Program-made: the position numbers and the translations under genes
The notes under the pieces: model-generated
Seen by the model: only the letters and a program-made list of their open reading frames with translations
Told to the model about the DNA's origin: nothing
Databases searched by the model: none
In this document: piece after piece, positions 9,108 through 17,109 of the stretch
How positions within the stretch are numbered: position 1 is the stretch's first letter
How the letters are laid out: each line of letters starts with the position of its first letter
Assembly: GCA_020723665.1 (NCBI GenBank)
Contig: DYIL01000003.1
Location: forward strand, 62,001-126,000
Source of the DNA: Methyloversatilis universalis
GTDB taxonomy: Bacteria; Pseudomonadota; Gammaproteobacteria; Methylococcales; Methylococcaceae
DNA: 64,000 bases
Direction of reading: 5' to 3'

Positions 9108-9211
9108 TTGAGCTGCTCCTCCTTAGAGTTTGGGATCTGTGGCAGCGAGGCGTTTCCTCCGTGACGCGGCGTGCTCATGACAGTATGCCTAGGCGGCGCC
9201 GACGTCGGTCG

Positions 9212-10591
9212 TCAATGCGCCGTCGCGGCCAGCCCGCAGCGATTGCGCTCGAATTCCGCCTTGGCGCAGGTCGTGACGCGCGGAAAATATTCGCCCATGT
9301 GCGCCGCGATGGCGTCCGAATCTCGCTCGGCGCCGGCGTAGTAAAGCAGCGCCTCGGTGAACGCCGGATGCGGCTGCAGGTGGCGCAGTATCAACGCCGG
9401 GATTACGTCGCTCGTAGGCAGCCAGTTGGTGGCGTTGGCAGGCCGGTTTTCCGGATTGGAGAAGACGAAGGTGACATAGCCGTCGTCATCCTGCGTGACT
9501 TGAGCATCGTAAAGGCAGCCGTTAGTAGTCCATAGGGTCGTCGTGTTGTGCATGCACAAAGACCAATAGCGCAGCTGTTCGTCGCCGACGATGTCGTCCG
9601 CCCTGCCTTGGAGACCCTGGGTGTCGGGAAAGTTGGGCGCTTTGAAGCGCATGACCGTGACCTCGTCACGCGAAGGACTCAAGAACACTAGGAGATATCC
9701 GTTCTGAGCGTTGAAGAACACGCCCCGGCCGTTCGGCTTCGGTGTCACGGCCCAGTAGAGCGCCGAACCGTTGTTGAGGGGGGCGAAGGGAGGCGATGGG
9801 AACGCCCCTTCTGCGGAAGGACCGTCGATCACCAGCCTTCCGAACTCGTTCTTCTCGGTGCCTGAAGGCTGCATTTCTCGCTTTTCGTCCACGAACTCGG
9901 CGGTTTCTACCAATGCGATGAGCGCTCGCTTTTCCGTCTCCTGCAGATTTCGCATTTTCCGGCACATCGCATGGATATCTTCCAGGGTGGTCTTTGCAGG
10001 GTCGTCGACGACGAAATAGAAATCCGGCTGAGGAACGCCGCCGAGCGGATCCGTGCCGGGATCGGGCAGGTACACGCGGTAGGCTACGGAATTGTATTCG
10101 GTTGCACTCCCATCGTAGTGATAGCCTCCATAAAGGATGTTCGCCGGTCGGGGCGGCTGCAGCGGCCGGGCTTCGGGAGGGACGTCCAAGAGATCGACGG
10201 TGTAGGAGCTTCCGGGGGAGTAAGGCGTGTCGGGCCGGAACGGATTGTCGCCGCGATCGGGCACGACGTCGGTATCGGCCAGCAATGCCGTGGACTCCCC
10301 AAAGAAGTCATGGTTCTGCCAGGACATGTAACGCGCTCGGGGGAACTCGGCGCGGAACCGGAAATGTCCGCCCGGCGGGTACACTGGAATCCCCTGTACG
10401 AACCAGTAAACCGCATTGTTTTCCGTGGCGGGCGCTGAACTGCTCTCCATCAACCAGCCCGAACACTCGGTCAGCGCGACCTCTTGGCCTTGGACCAGAT
10501 CCTCTTGGGCCAAGGCTTCGCCGGGAAACAATCCCAGTAGGCTTCCCATTACGCTCGATATCGTCACAAACCTGTAGAGCGAATCCTTCAT
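9212..10591 (-). CDS. Secreted protein, tandem paralogue A (DUF1214-like C-terminus)
   Basis: A 459-residue exported protein with a clear signal peptide (FVTISSVMGSLLGLFPGEALA). The start at 10591 is supported by CGGAGG upstream and by exact correspondence with paralogue B; the frame stays open further upstream without meaning. The N-terminal half contains SGWLMESSS, YPPGGHFRFRAEFPRARYMS and VAYRVYLPDPGTDP. The C-terminal half (LRYWSLCM, CLYDAQV, GYVTFVFSNP, TNWLP, ALILRHLQP) recalls the order of motifs in DUF1214 proteins. The function is unknown. Residues 1 to about 213 are identical to paralogue B, while the rest is only about 60-65% similar by eye. It lies between the outer-membrane genes and the sulfotransferase, so a role at the cell surface in the same pathway is plausible. 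Confidence 0.8.
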   Translation of the reverse strand: MKDSLYRFVTISSVMGSLLGLFPGEALAQEDLVQGQEVALTECSGWLMESSSAPATENNAVYWFVQGIPVYPPGGHFRFRAEFPRARYMSWQNHDFFGESTALLADTDVVPDRGDNPFRPDTPYSPGSSYTVDLLDVPPEARPLQPPRPANILYGGYHYDGSATEYNSVAYRVYLPDPGTDPLGGVPQPDFYFVVDDPAKTTLEDIHAMCRKMRNLQETEKRALIALVETAEFVDEKREMQPSGTEKNEFGRLVIDGPSAEGAFPSPPFAPLNNGSALYWAVTPKPNGRGVFFNAQNGYLLVFLSPSRDEVTVMRFKAPNFPDTQGLQGRADDIVGDEQLRYWSLCMHNTTTLWTTNGCLYDAQVTQDDDGYVTFVFSNPENRPANATNWLPTSDVIPALILRHLQPHPAFTEALLYYAGAERDSDAIAAHMGEYFPRVTTCAKAEFERNRCGLAATAH

Positions 10592-10606
10592 TACAAACCT
10601 CCGTTT
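9951..10606. repeat. 656-bp direct repeat, copy A
   Basis: I found no mismatch between this stretch and 11405-12060, an offset of 1454 bp. It covers the ribosome-binding site, signal peptide and first half of the two tandem secreted-protein genes. Identity stops abruptly at both ends: after CCGTTT upstream of the start, and before CGCATTTTCC inside the gene. Beyond the inner edge the two genes differ at many positions. Confidence 0.92.
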
Positions 10607-10668
10607 TAATAGGGGCCAGTCCCTGGCCCGCTGTAGAAATCCTGCGGGAAGCGGAAACCGCGGCCGCA

Positions 10669-12045
10669 TCATTGCGCGGCCGCTCCCGACCTGCAACGAT
10701 CGTGCTCGAACTCGGCTTTGGCACAGGTCGTGACGAAAGGGAAATACTCTTTCATGTGCGCGATGATGGCTGCCAAATCGTCCCTGGTGCCGGCATAGCG
10801 GAGAAGTGCCTCGGCGAACGCCGGGTTCGGCTGCATGTGGCGCAGTATCAGTGCCGGTTTGTCGCCGCTCGTGGCCAGCCAGTTGACGGCATTGACCGGG
10901 CGGCTCTGCGGATTGGAGAAGACGAAGGTGACATAGCCGTCGCCGTCTTGCGCCACCTGGGCATCGTACAAACAGCCCGCAGTAGCCAAAAGGCTCGTCA
11001 GGTCTTGCATGCACAACGACCAATAACGCAACTGCTCGTTGCCTGAGATCTCTTCCGGACTACCTTGGAGACCCTGGGTATCGGGGAAGGTGGGCGCTTT
11101 GAAGCGCATGACCGTGACTTCGTTACGCGAGCTGCTCAAGAACACCTGGAGATATCCGGTCTGGGCGTTGTAATAGACGCCCTCGCCATTCGGATTCGGG
11201 ACCACCGCGCGATAGCGGGCTAACGGCTCGAGATCGGATGCGGCGGGCGACGGGAACGCCTCTTCTGCGGACGAGCCGTCGATGACGTGCTGGCCGAGGT
11301 CTTCCTTTTCGCTCTCCGAAAGCGACATATTCTGTCTGGTTTCCAGAGACTCGGTGGTCCGAGCGACCGCGTTAAGCATTCGCTTTTCCGTGTCCTGGAT
11401 CTCCCGCATTTTCCGGCACATCGCATGGATATCTTCCAGGGTGGTCTTTGCAGGGTCGTCGACGACGAAATAGAAATCCGGCTGAGGAACGCCGCCGAGC
11501 GGATCCGTGCCGGGATCGGGCAGGTACACGCGGTAGGCTACGGAATTGTATTCGGTTGCACTCCCATCGTAGTGATAGCCTCCATAAAGGATGTTCGCCG
11601 GTCGGGGCGGCTGCAGCGGCCGGGCTTCGGGAGGGACGTCCAAGAGATCGACGGTGTAGGAGCTTCCGGGGGAGTAAGGCGTGTCGGGCCGGAACGGATT
11701 GTCGCCGCGATCGGGCACGACGTCGGTATCGGCCAGCAATGCCGTGGACTCCCCAAAGAAGTCATGGTTCTGCCAGGACATGTAACGCGCTCGGGGGAAC
11801 TCGGCGCGGAACCGGAAATGTCCGCCCGGCGGGTACACTGGAATCCCCTGTACGAACCAGTAAACCGCATTGTTTTCCGTGGCGGGCGCTGAACTGCTCT
11901 CCATCAACCAGCCCGAACACTCGGTCAGCGCGACCTCTTGGCCTTGGACCAGATCCTCTTGGGCCAAGGCTTCGCCGGGAAACAATCCCAGTAGGCTTCC
12001 CATTACGCTCGATATCGTCACAAACCTGTAGAGCGAATCCTTCAT
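10669..12045 (-). CDS. Secreted protein, tandem paralogue B (DUF1214-like C-terminus)
   Basis: A 458-residue exported protein, the upstream member of the pair. It has the same signal peptide, ribosome-binding site and N-terminal half as paralogue A, to the base. From about residue 214 (after CRKMR) it diverges, with segments such as YYNAQTGYLQVFLSSSR, LRYWSLCMQDL and NAVNWLATS, but keeps the same motif order and one-residue difference in length. There is a Cys pair near the C-terminus (TTCAKAEFEHDRC), also conserved in A, that may form a disulfide. The function is unknown; see paralogue A for the resemblance to DUF1214. The two genes are separated by 77 bp. Confidence 0.8.
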   Translation of the reverse strand: MKDSLYRFVTISSVMGSLLGLFPGEALAQEDLVQGQEVALTECSGWLMESSSAPATENNAVYWFVQGIPVYPPGGHFRFRAEFPRARYMSWQNHDFFGESTALLADTDVVPDRGDNPFRPDTPYSPGSSYTVDLLDVPPEARPLQPPRPANILYGGYHYDGSATEYNSVAYRVYLPDPGTDPLGGVPQPDFYFVVDDPAKTTLEDIHAMCRKMREIQDTEKRMLNAVARTTESLETRQNMSLSESEKEDLGQHVIDGSSAEEAFPSPAASDLEPLARYRAVVPNPNGEGVYYNAQTGYLQVFLSSSRNEVTVMRFKAPTFPDTQGLQGSPEEISGNEQLRYWSLCMQDLTSLLATAGCLYDAQVAQDGDGYVTFVFSNPQSRPVNAVNWLATSGDKPALILRHMQPNPAFAEALLRYAGTRDDLAAIIAHMKEYFPFVTTCAKAEFEHDRCRSGAAAQ

Positions 12046-12060
12046 TACAAACCTCCGTTT
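11405..12060. repeat. 656-bp direct repeat, copy B
   Basis: The partner of 9951-10606, read as identical throughout. Complete identity next to heavily diverged sequence in the same gene suggests recent gene conversion rather than a recent whole-gene duplication. Confidence 0.92.
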
Positions 12061-12157
12061 GAGCTATGGGCCAACTCCTTGGCTAACAAAAGACATCACA
12101 CCAAGCGAGAATCGAGCATACAGTTACTTCGGGGTTTTCCGCCGCCGGTCAGTTTGC

Positions 12158-12444
12158 CTACCAATCCATAGACGATTCCCGATTGGCAGATTCAAAAACA
12201 TCAAGCGCGTGCGCGATGTACGTCCTCCGGCGCACGGCGTTTTGGCTGTCCTGGTCGATATCGTCGGGACTTCGCTTTGCCGCGCCAACGCCGATATGCT
12301 CCAATCCGGCATCGGTCATGTATTCAACGTTAAATTTCGCAGCGATGTCGCGGGCCTGATCGCTCAGCTTCCGGTGCGTCATGCCGTCCGTAAGCAGTTG
12401 CTCTAGCTTCCGCGCCAAGTCGGCGCTGTCCCAGGACTTAAACG
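12158..12444 (-). pseudogene. Possible glycosyltransferase C-terminal remnant
   Basis: In this frame the text DSADLARKLEQLLTDG and RKLSDQARDIAAKF resembles the end of family 4 (GT-B) glycosyltransferases, where a residue-numbered loop of this kind precedes the last helix. No N-terminal domain is present and the frame reaches a stop at 12158 with a non-homologous tail. It is best seen as a remnant; the call rests on one short stretch. Confidence 0.3.
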
Positions 12445-12993
12445 TCAGTCCGCCGGCTTTTCGGTAAGCAGCCCGAACTTCCGCGCGTAACCGGGAAAGG
12501 TCACCAGCCAATCGAAAGGACGGGCGCTATTTTCCTTGGCCGCCAGCGCGACGGGTAAAATCGCGGCGAAGCTCATCATGAGATGGCTGACGCCATCCAG
12601 CGCGATGAACTTGATCGGCCGTTTCACGAGCATGGGGTCTGGATCCGGTGTGCGGTGCAGGCAGCGCGTGGGATTTTCCAAGAGCCCGTCGACATAGCCC
12701 GGCACGCCCTGAGCGACTCGAACTCTCTCGCGCGCGTGAAAAAGAAACAGGAGCGGCCCGACGTTCTTATCCAGAATCTCGGACGGCTGCCGGAAATGGT
12801 AGTGGAGGCCATGACAGAGCATCCTTTGCCGGATTCCGTCCGCCACCAGCTCCGGCTTGCACTCCGTCATCCCATGGACCGCGACTTTGAAACCGCGTCC
12901 ACGGAGAGAATGGCGAGGATGAGGTCGCGCACGGTGGACCCTACAAGAGCCGCTACCGATGGTGACGAAGGCGAAAGTGCGGTTCGCACTCAT
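12445..12993 (-). CDS. Uncertain hypothetical protein
   Basis: A possible 182-residue product starting at an ATG with CAGGAG 11 bp upstream. The first lines (MSANRTFAFVTIGS) read like a real start, then an Arg-rich stretch (RVHRARPHPRHSLRGRG) suggests a frameshift, because the neighbouring frame there is hydrophobic (LILAILSV). The later part (VGPLLFLFHARERV, IKFIALDGVSHLMMS) again looks protein-like. It could be a broken gene or an unknown small protein. I recognise no family. Confidence 0.35.
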   Translation of the reverse strand: MSANRTFAFVTIGSGSCRVHRARPHPRHSLRGRGFKVAVHGMTECKPELVADGIRQRMLCHGLHYHFRQPSEILDKNVGPLLFLFHARERVRVAQGVPGYVDGLLENPTRCLHRTPDPDPMLVKRPIKFIALDGVSHLMMSFAAILPVALAAKENSARPFDWLVTFPGYARKFGLLTEKPAD

Positions 12994-13085
12994 GCGGAGC
13001 GTCTCCTGAAAGTTATGACGAGGCGTGGTTGAGTTCGCTGCTGTTTCATGGCGTTCGGTTGAGGGCGCTGAGCTTGTTTTCATGG

Positions 13086-14330
13086 CTAGAACGTGTAGGC
13101 GGCACCCACGAAGAACGAATAGTTCAAAAGGCTCCCGAACTCGCTGTCGCGGGAGCCGGTAAAACCGTTGGCGATCACGTACAGCAGCGTATGGTCGGTG
13201 GCTTCGTATTCGAAGATGCCGATCAGGCGGCTGGATTGATCGTTCAAATTGTGGATGACCCGGAGGTTGATGTTGAAATCGTTCCACACTTCGGTATCCG
13301 AATACTGGAGCATCATGTAGTCCTGGCGGAACATGGGATCGGTGGAGTCGATTTCGCCCCGGCGGAAACACAGGTCGATGCGGTCCTCGATGCAACCGTT
13401 TTCGTTATGGAAATATTCCAGGTTGACGGTCGGGCCGGTCTCGAAGGTGTACGAAGCGCCTCCGAGCAACTCGTAGTCGCCGTAATCGCCGTGGGCGCCC
13501 TCTCCATAAAGCAGTAACGCGTCGGTTACATTCCAGCCGCCGAAAAATCCGACCCGGTAGCCGGTGTGCTCCCGGTACGAAGGGATGACGGAAAAATACT
13601 TTCCTTCCCCAGTCCAGTCGATCTTCAAGGCGTAAGCGGGCTGAAAATCGTCTGCATGGGTCGAGCCGCCGGCGAATCCGGACTGGCTGAGGCCGAAGCC
13701 CTGCTGCCGTCCCAGCCGGCCTTTATCGGCGTTGGCGATGAACGAAACCGCCCAGGTGGAGTTCGGTATCCACACCGCCCGCGCATAACCGAGTCCGGGG
13801 ACTTCGACCCTCGGGTTGTTGCGTCCGTTTTCCTTGTTGAACGGATTGGACGAAGACAACAGCACCGACGGTCCCCATTGGAGATTCTCGCGGCCGTAGG
13901 AAACGAACAATTCATCCGTCACCCGATAACGCGCGAACCACTCGTTCGTGTACAACTGCGCCAGACTGTCTTCCTCACCCTCCGGAAACCCTTCGTCCCA
14001 GCGCTGCCAGAGGTAGATGAAGCGCTGCTTGATGCCGAGTTCCAGCCGGCGAAAATCCAGGTTGAGATCCACGCGCGGGTTGATCGATGCCTGGTAAGTG
14101 GAAATCTCCAGGAAATTATTGGGATTCAGGCGCGAATTCATTTCCGGTTCCTGGAAAATTCCGAAAACCAACACGTTGATTCGCGAATAGAAGCCGCGCT
14201 CGAGTTCTTCGAAAAGGCTCACCGGTCCGGTCGATACGAGCACGGGTTCGGTGTCGGCCGCTGCCGCTCCCGATAGGCTGTACATCAAAAAAATCCTAAG
14301 GCCCCAAGCGAGTCCACCGTTTTTCTTCAT
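13086..14330 (-). CDS. Outer-membrane beta-barrel protein
   Basis: A 414-residue protein with a signal peptide (LRIFLMYSLSGAAAADT) and many alternating aromatic/hydrophobic strands. It ends in a typical outer-membrane Phe terminus (FFVGAAYTF), so it is very likely a barrel. The text INPRVDLNLDFRRLELG, YGRENLQWGPS and LGGASYTFETG is barrel-like; I do not recognise a named family, though alginate-export or capsule-type porins are similar in style. The start overlaps the stop of the LolA-like gene in an ATGA, so the two are coupled. With the LolA-like carrier and ABC transporter it suggests a path for a hydrophobic product to and across the outer membrane. Confidence 0.85.
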   Translation of the reverse strand: MKKNGGLAWGLRIFLMYSLSGAAAADTEPVLVSTGPVSLFEELERGFYSRINVLVFGIFQEPEMNSRLNPNNFLEISTYQASINPRVDLNLDFRRLELGIKQRFIYLWQRWDEGFPEGEEDSLAQLYTNEWFARYRVTDELFVSYGRENLQWGPSVLLSSSNPFNKENGRNNPRVEVPGLGYARAVWIPNSTWAVSFIANADKGRLGRQQGFGLSQSGFAGGSTHADDFQPAYALKIDWTGEGKYFSVIPSYREHTGYRVGFFGGWNVTDALLLYGEGAHGDYGDYELLGGASYTFETGPTVNLEYFHNENGCIEDRIDLCFRRGEIDSTDPMFRQDYMMLQYSDTEVWNDFNINLRVIHNLNDQSSRLIGIFEYEATDHTLLYVIANGFTGSRDSEFGSLLNYSFFVGAAYTF

Positions 14331-15073
14331 TTCATAAAGAGATTGAGGTTGAAGACGTAGTCCGGAAGCGGTTCGAACCGGGGCTTGGTGAGGTTGAGAT
14401 AGGTCACGTCCTTGCTCATCAGTTCGTCGTACAGTGTGATTTTCGAGATGAACGGACGCTCTTTTCCGTCGACGAGCACTTTATTGGCGTATTCCATTTC
14501 GGCCATTTTGAATTTCTTTCCGGATACCGTGAAATACTCCGCTTTCACGCCTACCAGGCGTTTCTTCGAAATCCAGTATTTGATTTTGTCGTAGGTGGTC
14601 TTGTCGTTCTTGCTGGTGAGGTCGAACACGTAGCACTCCTCGTCGCCGACCTTGTCGTCCGCCAATTGCACGGCATCGTAGTCTTGCGCGTAATTGGTCG
14701 AGGCGATATCGCCGTAGGCCGCGTTGCCCATGAGTTTCTGGCGCTGCGAAATGGGCACCGCCTTGCTGAGTCCCGGTTTGTAGAACCACATGTTGTTGTT
14801 CGACATCAAGAGCTTGTTGCCCTTGTACTTCGGCGGTGCGAGGCTGATGCCGGAGATGTCGAAGCCGCGCGCCTTGATGTCGTAGTTCAAGGAATCCGTG
14901 CGCCCATTCTCGACGGACTCCACCACGACTTCCCAGGAAATGCCCTGAAGGTTTCCCCGCGACTGATCGGCGGTCCTCAGTATCGTCTTGACGTCGGGCG
15001 CCGCCGAGGACGGCGAAGCGAACATCAGGCCGGCCAGGGTCAGCAGGCTTCCGAACAAGAGCGTCGTTCTCAT
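14327..15073 (-). CDS. LolA-like outer-membrane lipoprotein-sorting protein
   Basis: A 248-residue periplasmic protein with a signal peptide (LLFGSLLTLAGLMFASPSSAA). It is of the LolA/LolB-like fold family that is often annotated as outer membrane lipoprotein-sorting protein. Typical motifs are MWFYKPGLSKAVPISQRQ, SKNDKTTYDKIKYWISKK and a final FEPLPDYVFNLN. Proteins of this fold carry lipid-modified or hydrophobic molecules across the periplasm in a half-open beta-barrel. The start at 15073 has GGAGG 6 bp upstream; a frame 4 codons longer lacks a site. It is 19 bp after the permease gene and overlaps the barrel gene by 4 bp. It is probably dedicated to the polyketide-type lipid, not general lipoproteins. 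Confidence 0.88.
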   Translation of the reverse strand: MRTTLLFGSLLTLAGLMFASPSSAAPDVKTILRTADQSRGNLQGISWEVVVESVENGRTDSLNYDIKARGFDISGISLAPPKYKGNKLLMSNNNMWFYKPGLSKAVPISQRQKLMGNAAYGDIASTNYAQDYDAVQLADDKVGDEECYVFDLTSKNDKTTYDKIKYWISKKRLVGVKAEYFTVSGKKFKMAEMEYANKVLVDGKERPFISKITLYDELMSKDVTYLNLTKPRFEPLPDYVFNLNLFMK

Positions 15074-15092
15074 CGTGTCCTCCATGTTTGGT

Positions 15093-16343
15093 TCAGGTAT
15101 GTCCCAAGGCGCCGACGATTTGCATGCGCGCCGCCGCGCGCGCCGGCAGACTGGCCGCGACCAGCGATAGAACGATCAGCAGCAGAACGCTGTAGAGCAT
15201 GTAGTCGGGAACCAGGTAGACCTCCAGAGGCACTCGGCGAGTGATCTGGGGCGGTATCCAGGTTGGCTTCAGGAGTGCGACGCCCGACCAGGTGATCACG
15301 GTGAGGACCATGCCCAACAGCGATCCCAGAGTCCCGAGCAGCATGCTTTCGGCCGCGAACAATCCGACGATGCCGCGGCGCTTGACGCCTAGCGCCCGCA
15401 GTGTGCCGATTTCGCGGGTTCGTTCCATGATCGCCATGCTGACGGTGTTGATCACGCTCATGACGACGATCGTGAACACGATCAGGAAGGTGAACAGGAA
15501 GATCACGTCGAACATCTGCTTCACCTTGGTATAAAAGGTAGAAAGCTCGTTCCAGGTCTTGACCTCTAGGTTCAAACCCTCCGCCGCCAGTTCTTCGGCC
15601 AGCCGGGTGCGCGTCGTTTCGGTCAATTCGTCGCTCTCCAGAAGCACGGTGACGCGATCCACGCTGCCGGTGTCATAGAGGCTTTGGGCAAACTTGAGCG
15701 AAACCGACATGAGCTTGTCCTCCAGTGCTTCCACCGGAGAGTCGAAGAGCTGAAACACCTGGGCGTCGAGCGCGTTGATCTGACCCGACACGGTAGGCGC
15801 CATGGCTACGGCATCGGAGTCCAGGCCCAGCTTGAGCTGTTCCGCGAGTCCCCTGCTCAATCCCACGCCGCGCATGACGTCGTCCTCCAGCGGCTTGCCG
15901 TCGAACAGCTGGATTTTTCCCACTAGCCCGCGGGCGTGACGATTGATTTTGCTCACCGCCGAGGGCACGCGCCCTGCGGCGAGGAATATCGTCGAAACTT
16001 TCCCGTTGCTGAGTAGGCCGGAGATATGGAGCTGAGGCGCCGTCACCAGGATTTCCGGATGCCGGGCGAGCACATCGTGAATGAGCGCCATCTCGTCTTC
16101 GTCGATCAAATAGCGGGTCGGATCGAGCTTGCCTTCCTGCAGAAAACCGGCTTTGAAAATGCTGAGGTGGCCGTTGCCCTGCGCGTAGATGTAGGAATCC
16201 TTGAGGCTGGTGAAGATATAGGCGGTGAAACCGCCCAGCGTGTTGACCGCCGCAAAGCCGAGGCCGATGGCCAAAATCGTGAAAAGGGAACGGCGCCGGT
16301 TGCGGAAAAGATTTCGTAGAGCGAGTTTGAGCCAACTGATCAT
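15093..16343 (-). CDS. ABC transporter permease, FtsX/MacB/LolE type
   Basis: A 416-residue membrane protein with one N-terminal helix (SLFTILAIGLGFAAVNTLGGF), a large periplasmic domain (about residues 45-270) and three C-terminal helices with the FtsX-family signature ERTREIGTLRALGVKRRGI. This MacB/LolC/E topology extracts substrates from the outer leaflet of the inner membrane and does not pump from the cytoplasm. Its start overlaps the ATPase stop (ATGA at 16340-16343). With the downstream LolA-like and barrel genes it forms a complete export line. Confidence 0.93.
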   Translation of the reverse strand: MISWLKLALRNLFRNRRRSLFTILAIGLGFAAVNTLGGFTAYIFTSLKDSYIYAQGNGHLSIFKAGFLQEGKLDPTRYLIDEDEMALIHDVLARHPEILVTAPQLHISGLLSNGKVSTIFLAAGRVPSAVSKINRHARGLVGKIQLFDGKPLEDDVMRGVGLSRGLAEQLKLGLDSDAVAMAPTVSGQINALDAQVFQLFDSPVEALEDKLMSVSLKFAQSLYDTGSVDRVTVLLESDELTETTRTRLAEELAAEGLNLEVKTWNELSTFYTKVKQMFDVIFLFTFLIVFTIVVMSVINTVSMAIMERTREIGTLRALGVKRRGIVGLFAAESMLLGTLGSLLGMVLTVITWSGVALLKPTWIPPQITRRVPLEVYLVPDYMLYSVLLLIVLSLVAASLPARAAARMQIVGALGHT

Positions 16344-17080
16344 AGGCGCACCGATCGGTCTAATCGCATGGCCGATTGCTCGGGCGACCGATCGTCGATG
16401 ATCTCGCCGTCCCGCATCAGTATCTGACGCTCCACGCGGTCCAGCAGACGCTGATCGTGCGTGGAGAACACGAATGTGGTGCCGTTGTCGCTGTTGAGTC
16501 TCCGCATGAGTTCGGTGATCCTCAAGGCATTTTCGGAATCCAGATTGGCCGTGGGTTCGTCGGCGATCACCAGCGCCGGATCGGTGACCAGGGCCCGCGC
16601 GATCGCGACGCGCTGCTGCTGTCCGCCGGAAAGCTTGGCGGGGCGGTGCGCCGCGTGGTCGTCCAGCCCCACTTCCGCCAGACGCTTCCGCGCCGCCCGC
16701 TTTGCCCGCGCCGCCGAAACGCCGGCAATCTGGAGAGGCAGCATGACGTTCTCCAGGGCCGAGAGCACCGGAATCAGGTTGAAACTCTGGAACACGAACC
16801 CGATGGCGCGGTTTCTGAGCTCACTACGCTGGTCGTCCGATAGCGCGGTCACGTCCTGACCCTCGAAATGCACCGTGCCCGAGGAGCAGGTGTCGAGCAG
16901 CCCAATGAGATTGCACAAGGTGGACTTGCCGGAGCCCGAAGGGCCCCAGACGGCCACGAACTCGCCCCTCTGGATGGACAGATTCACGCCCTTGAGCGCC
17001 GTGATACGGCTTTCGCCGAGGTGATAAATCTTTCCGACCTGACGCAGCTCTACCAGCAGCGGCGCACCAATCCTGCTCAT
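16340..17080 (-). CDS. ABC transporter ATP-binding protein, LolD/MacB type
   Basis: A 246-residue ATPase with Walker A (GPSGSGKST, about residue 46), Q-loop (FVFQSFNLIP), ABC signature ([15 protein letters not shown]), Walker B (LVIADEPTANLD) and an H-loop (FVFSTHDQRL). It is a LolD/MacB-class energy unit for the FtsX-type permease that follows. The ATG at 17080 has AAGGGA upstream; the frame stays open for over 300 further codons, but that text is antisense-like Arg/Pro-rich sequence overlapping the preceding gene. Confidence 0.93.
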   Translation of the reverse strand: MSRIGAPLLVELRQVGKIYHLGESRITALKGVNLSIQRGEFVAVWGPSGSGKSTLCNLIGLLDTCSSGTVHFEGQDVTALSDDQRSELRNRAIGFVFQSFNLIPVLSALENVMLPLQIAGVSAARAKRAARKRLAEVGLDDHAAHRPAKLSGGQQQRVAIARALVTDPALVIADEPTANLDSENALRITELMRRLNSDNGTTFVFSTHDQRLLDRVERQILMRDGEIIDDRSPEQSAMRLDRSVRL

Positions 17081-17109
17081 GAGTCGATCCCTTGGTGTGT
17101 TGATGGCGT

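Noticed and set aside
10592-11023. Extension of paralogue A's frame upstream of 10591
   Set aside because: It runs into the antisense-like frame of paralogue B's 3' end; the MKDSLYRF start with GGAGG is shared exactly by B.
12994-13395. Upstream extension of the uncertain frame at 12445
   Set aside because: It overlaps the barrel gene out of frame and has shadow-like His/Arg/Pro text.
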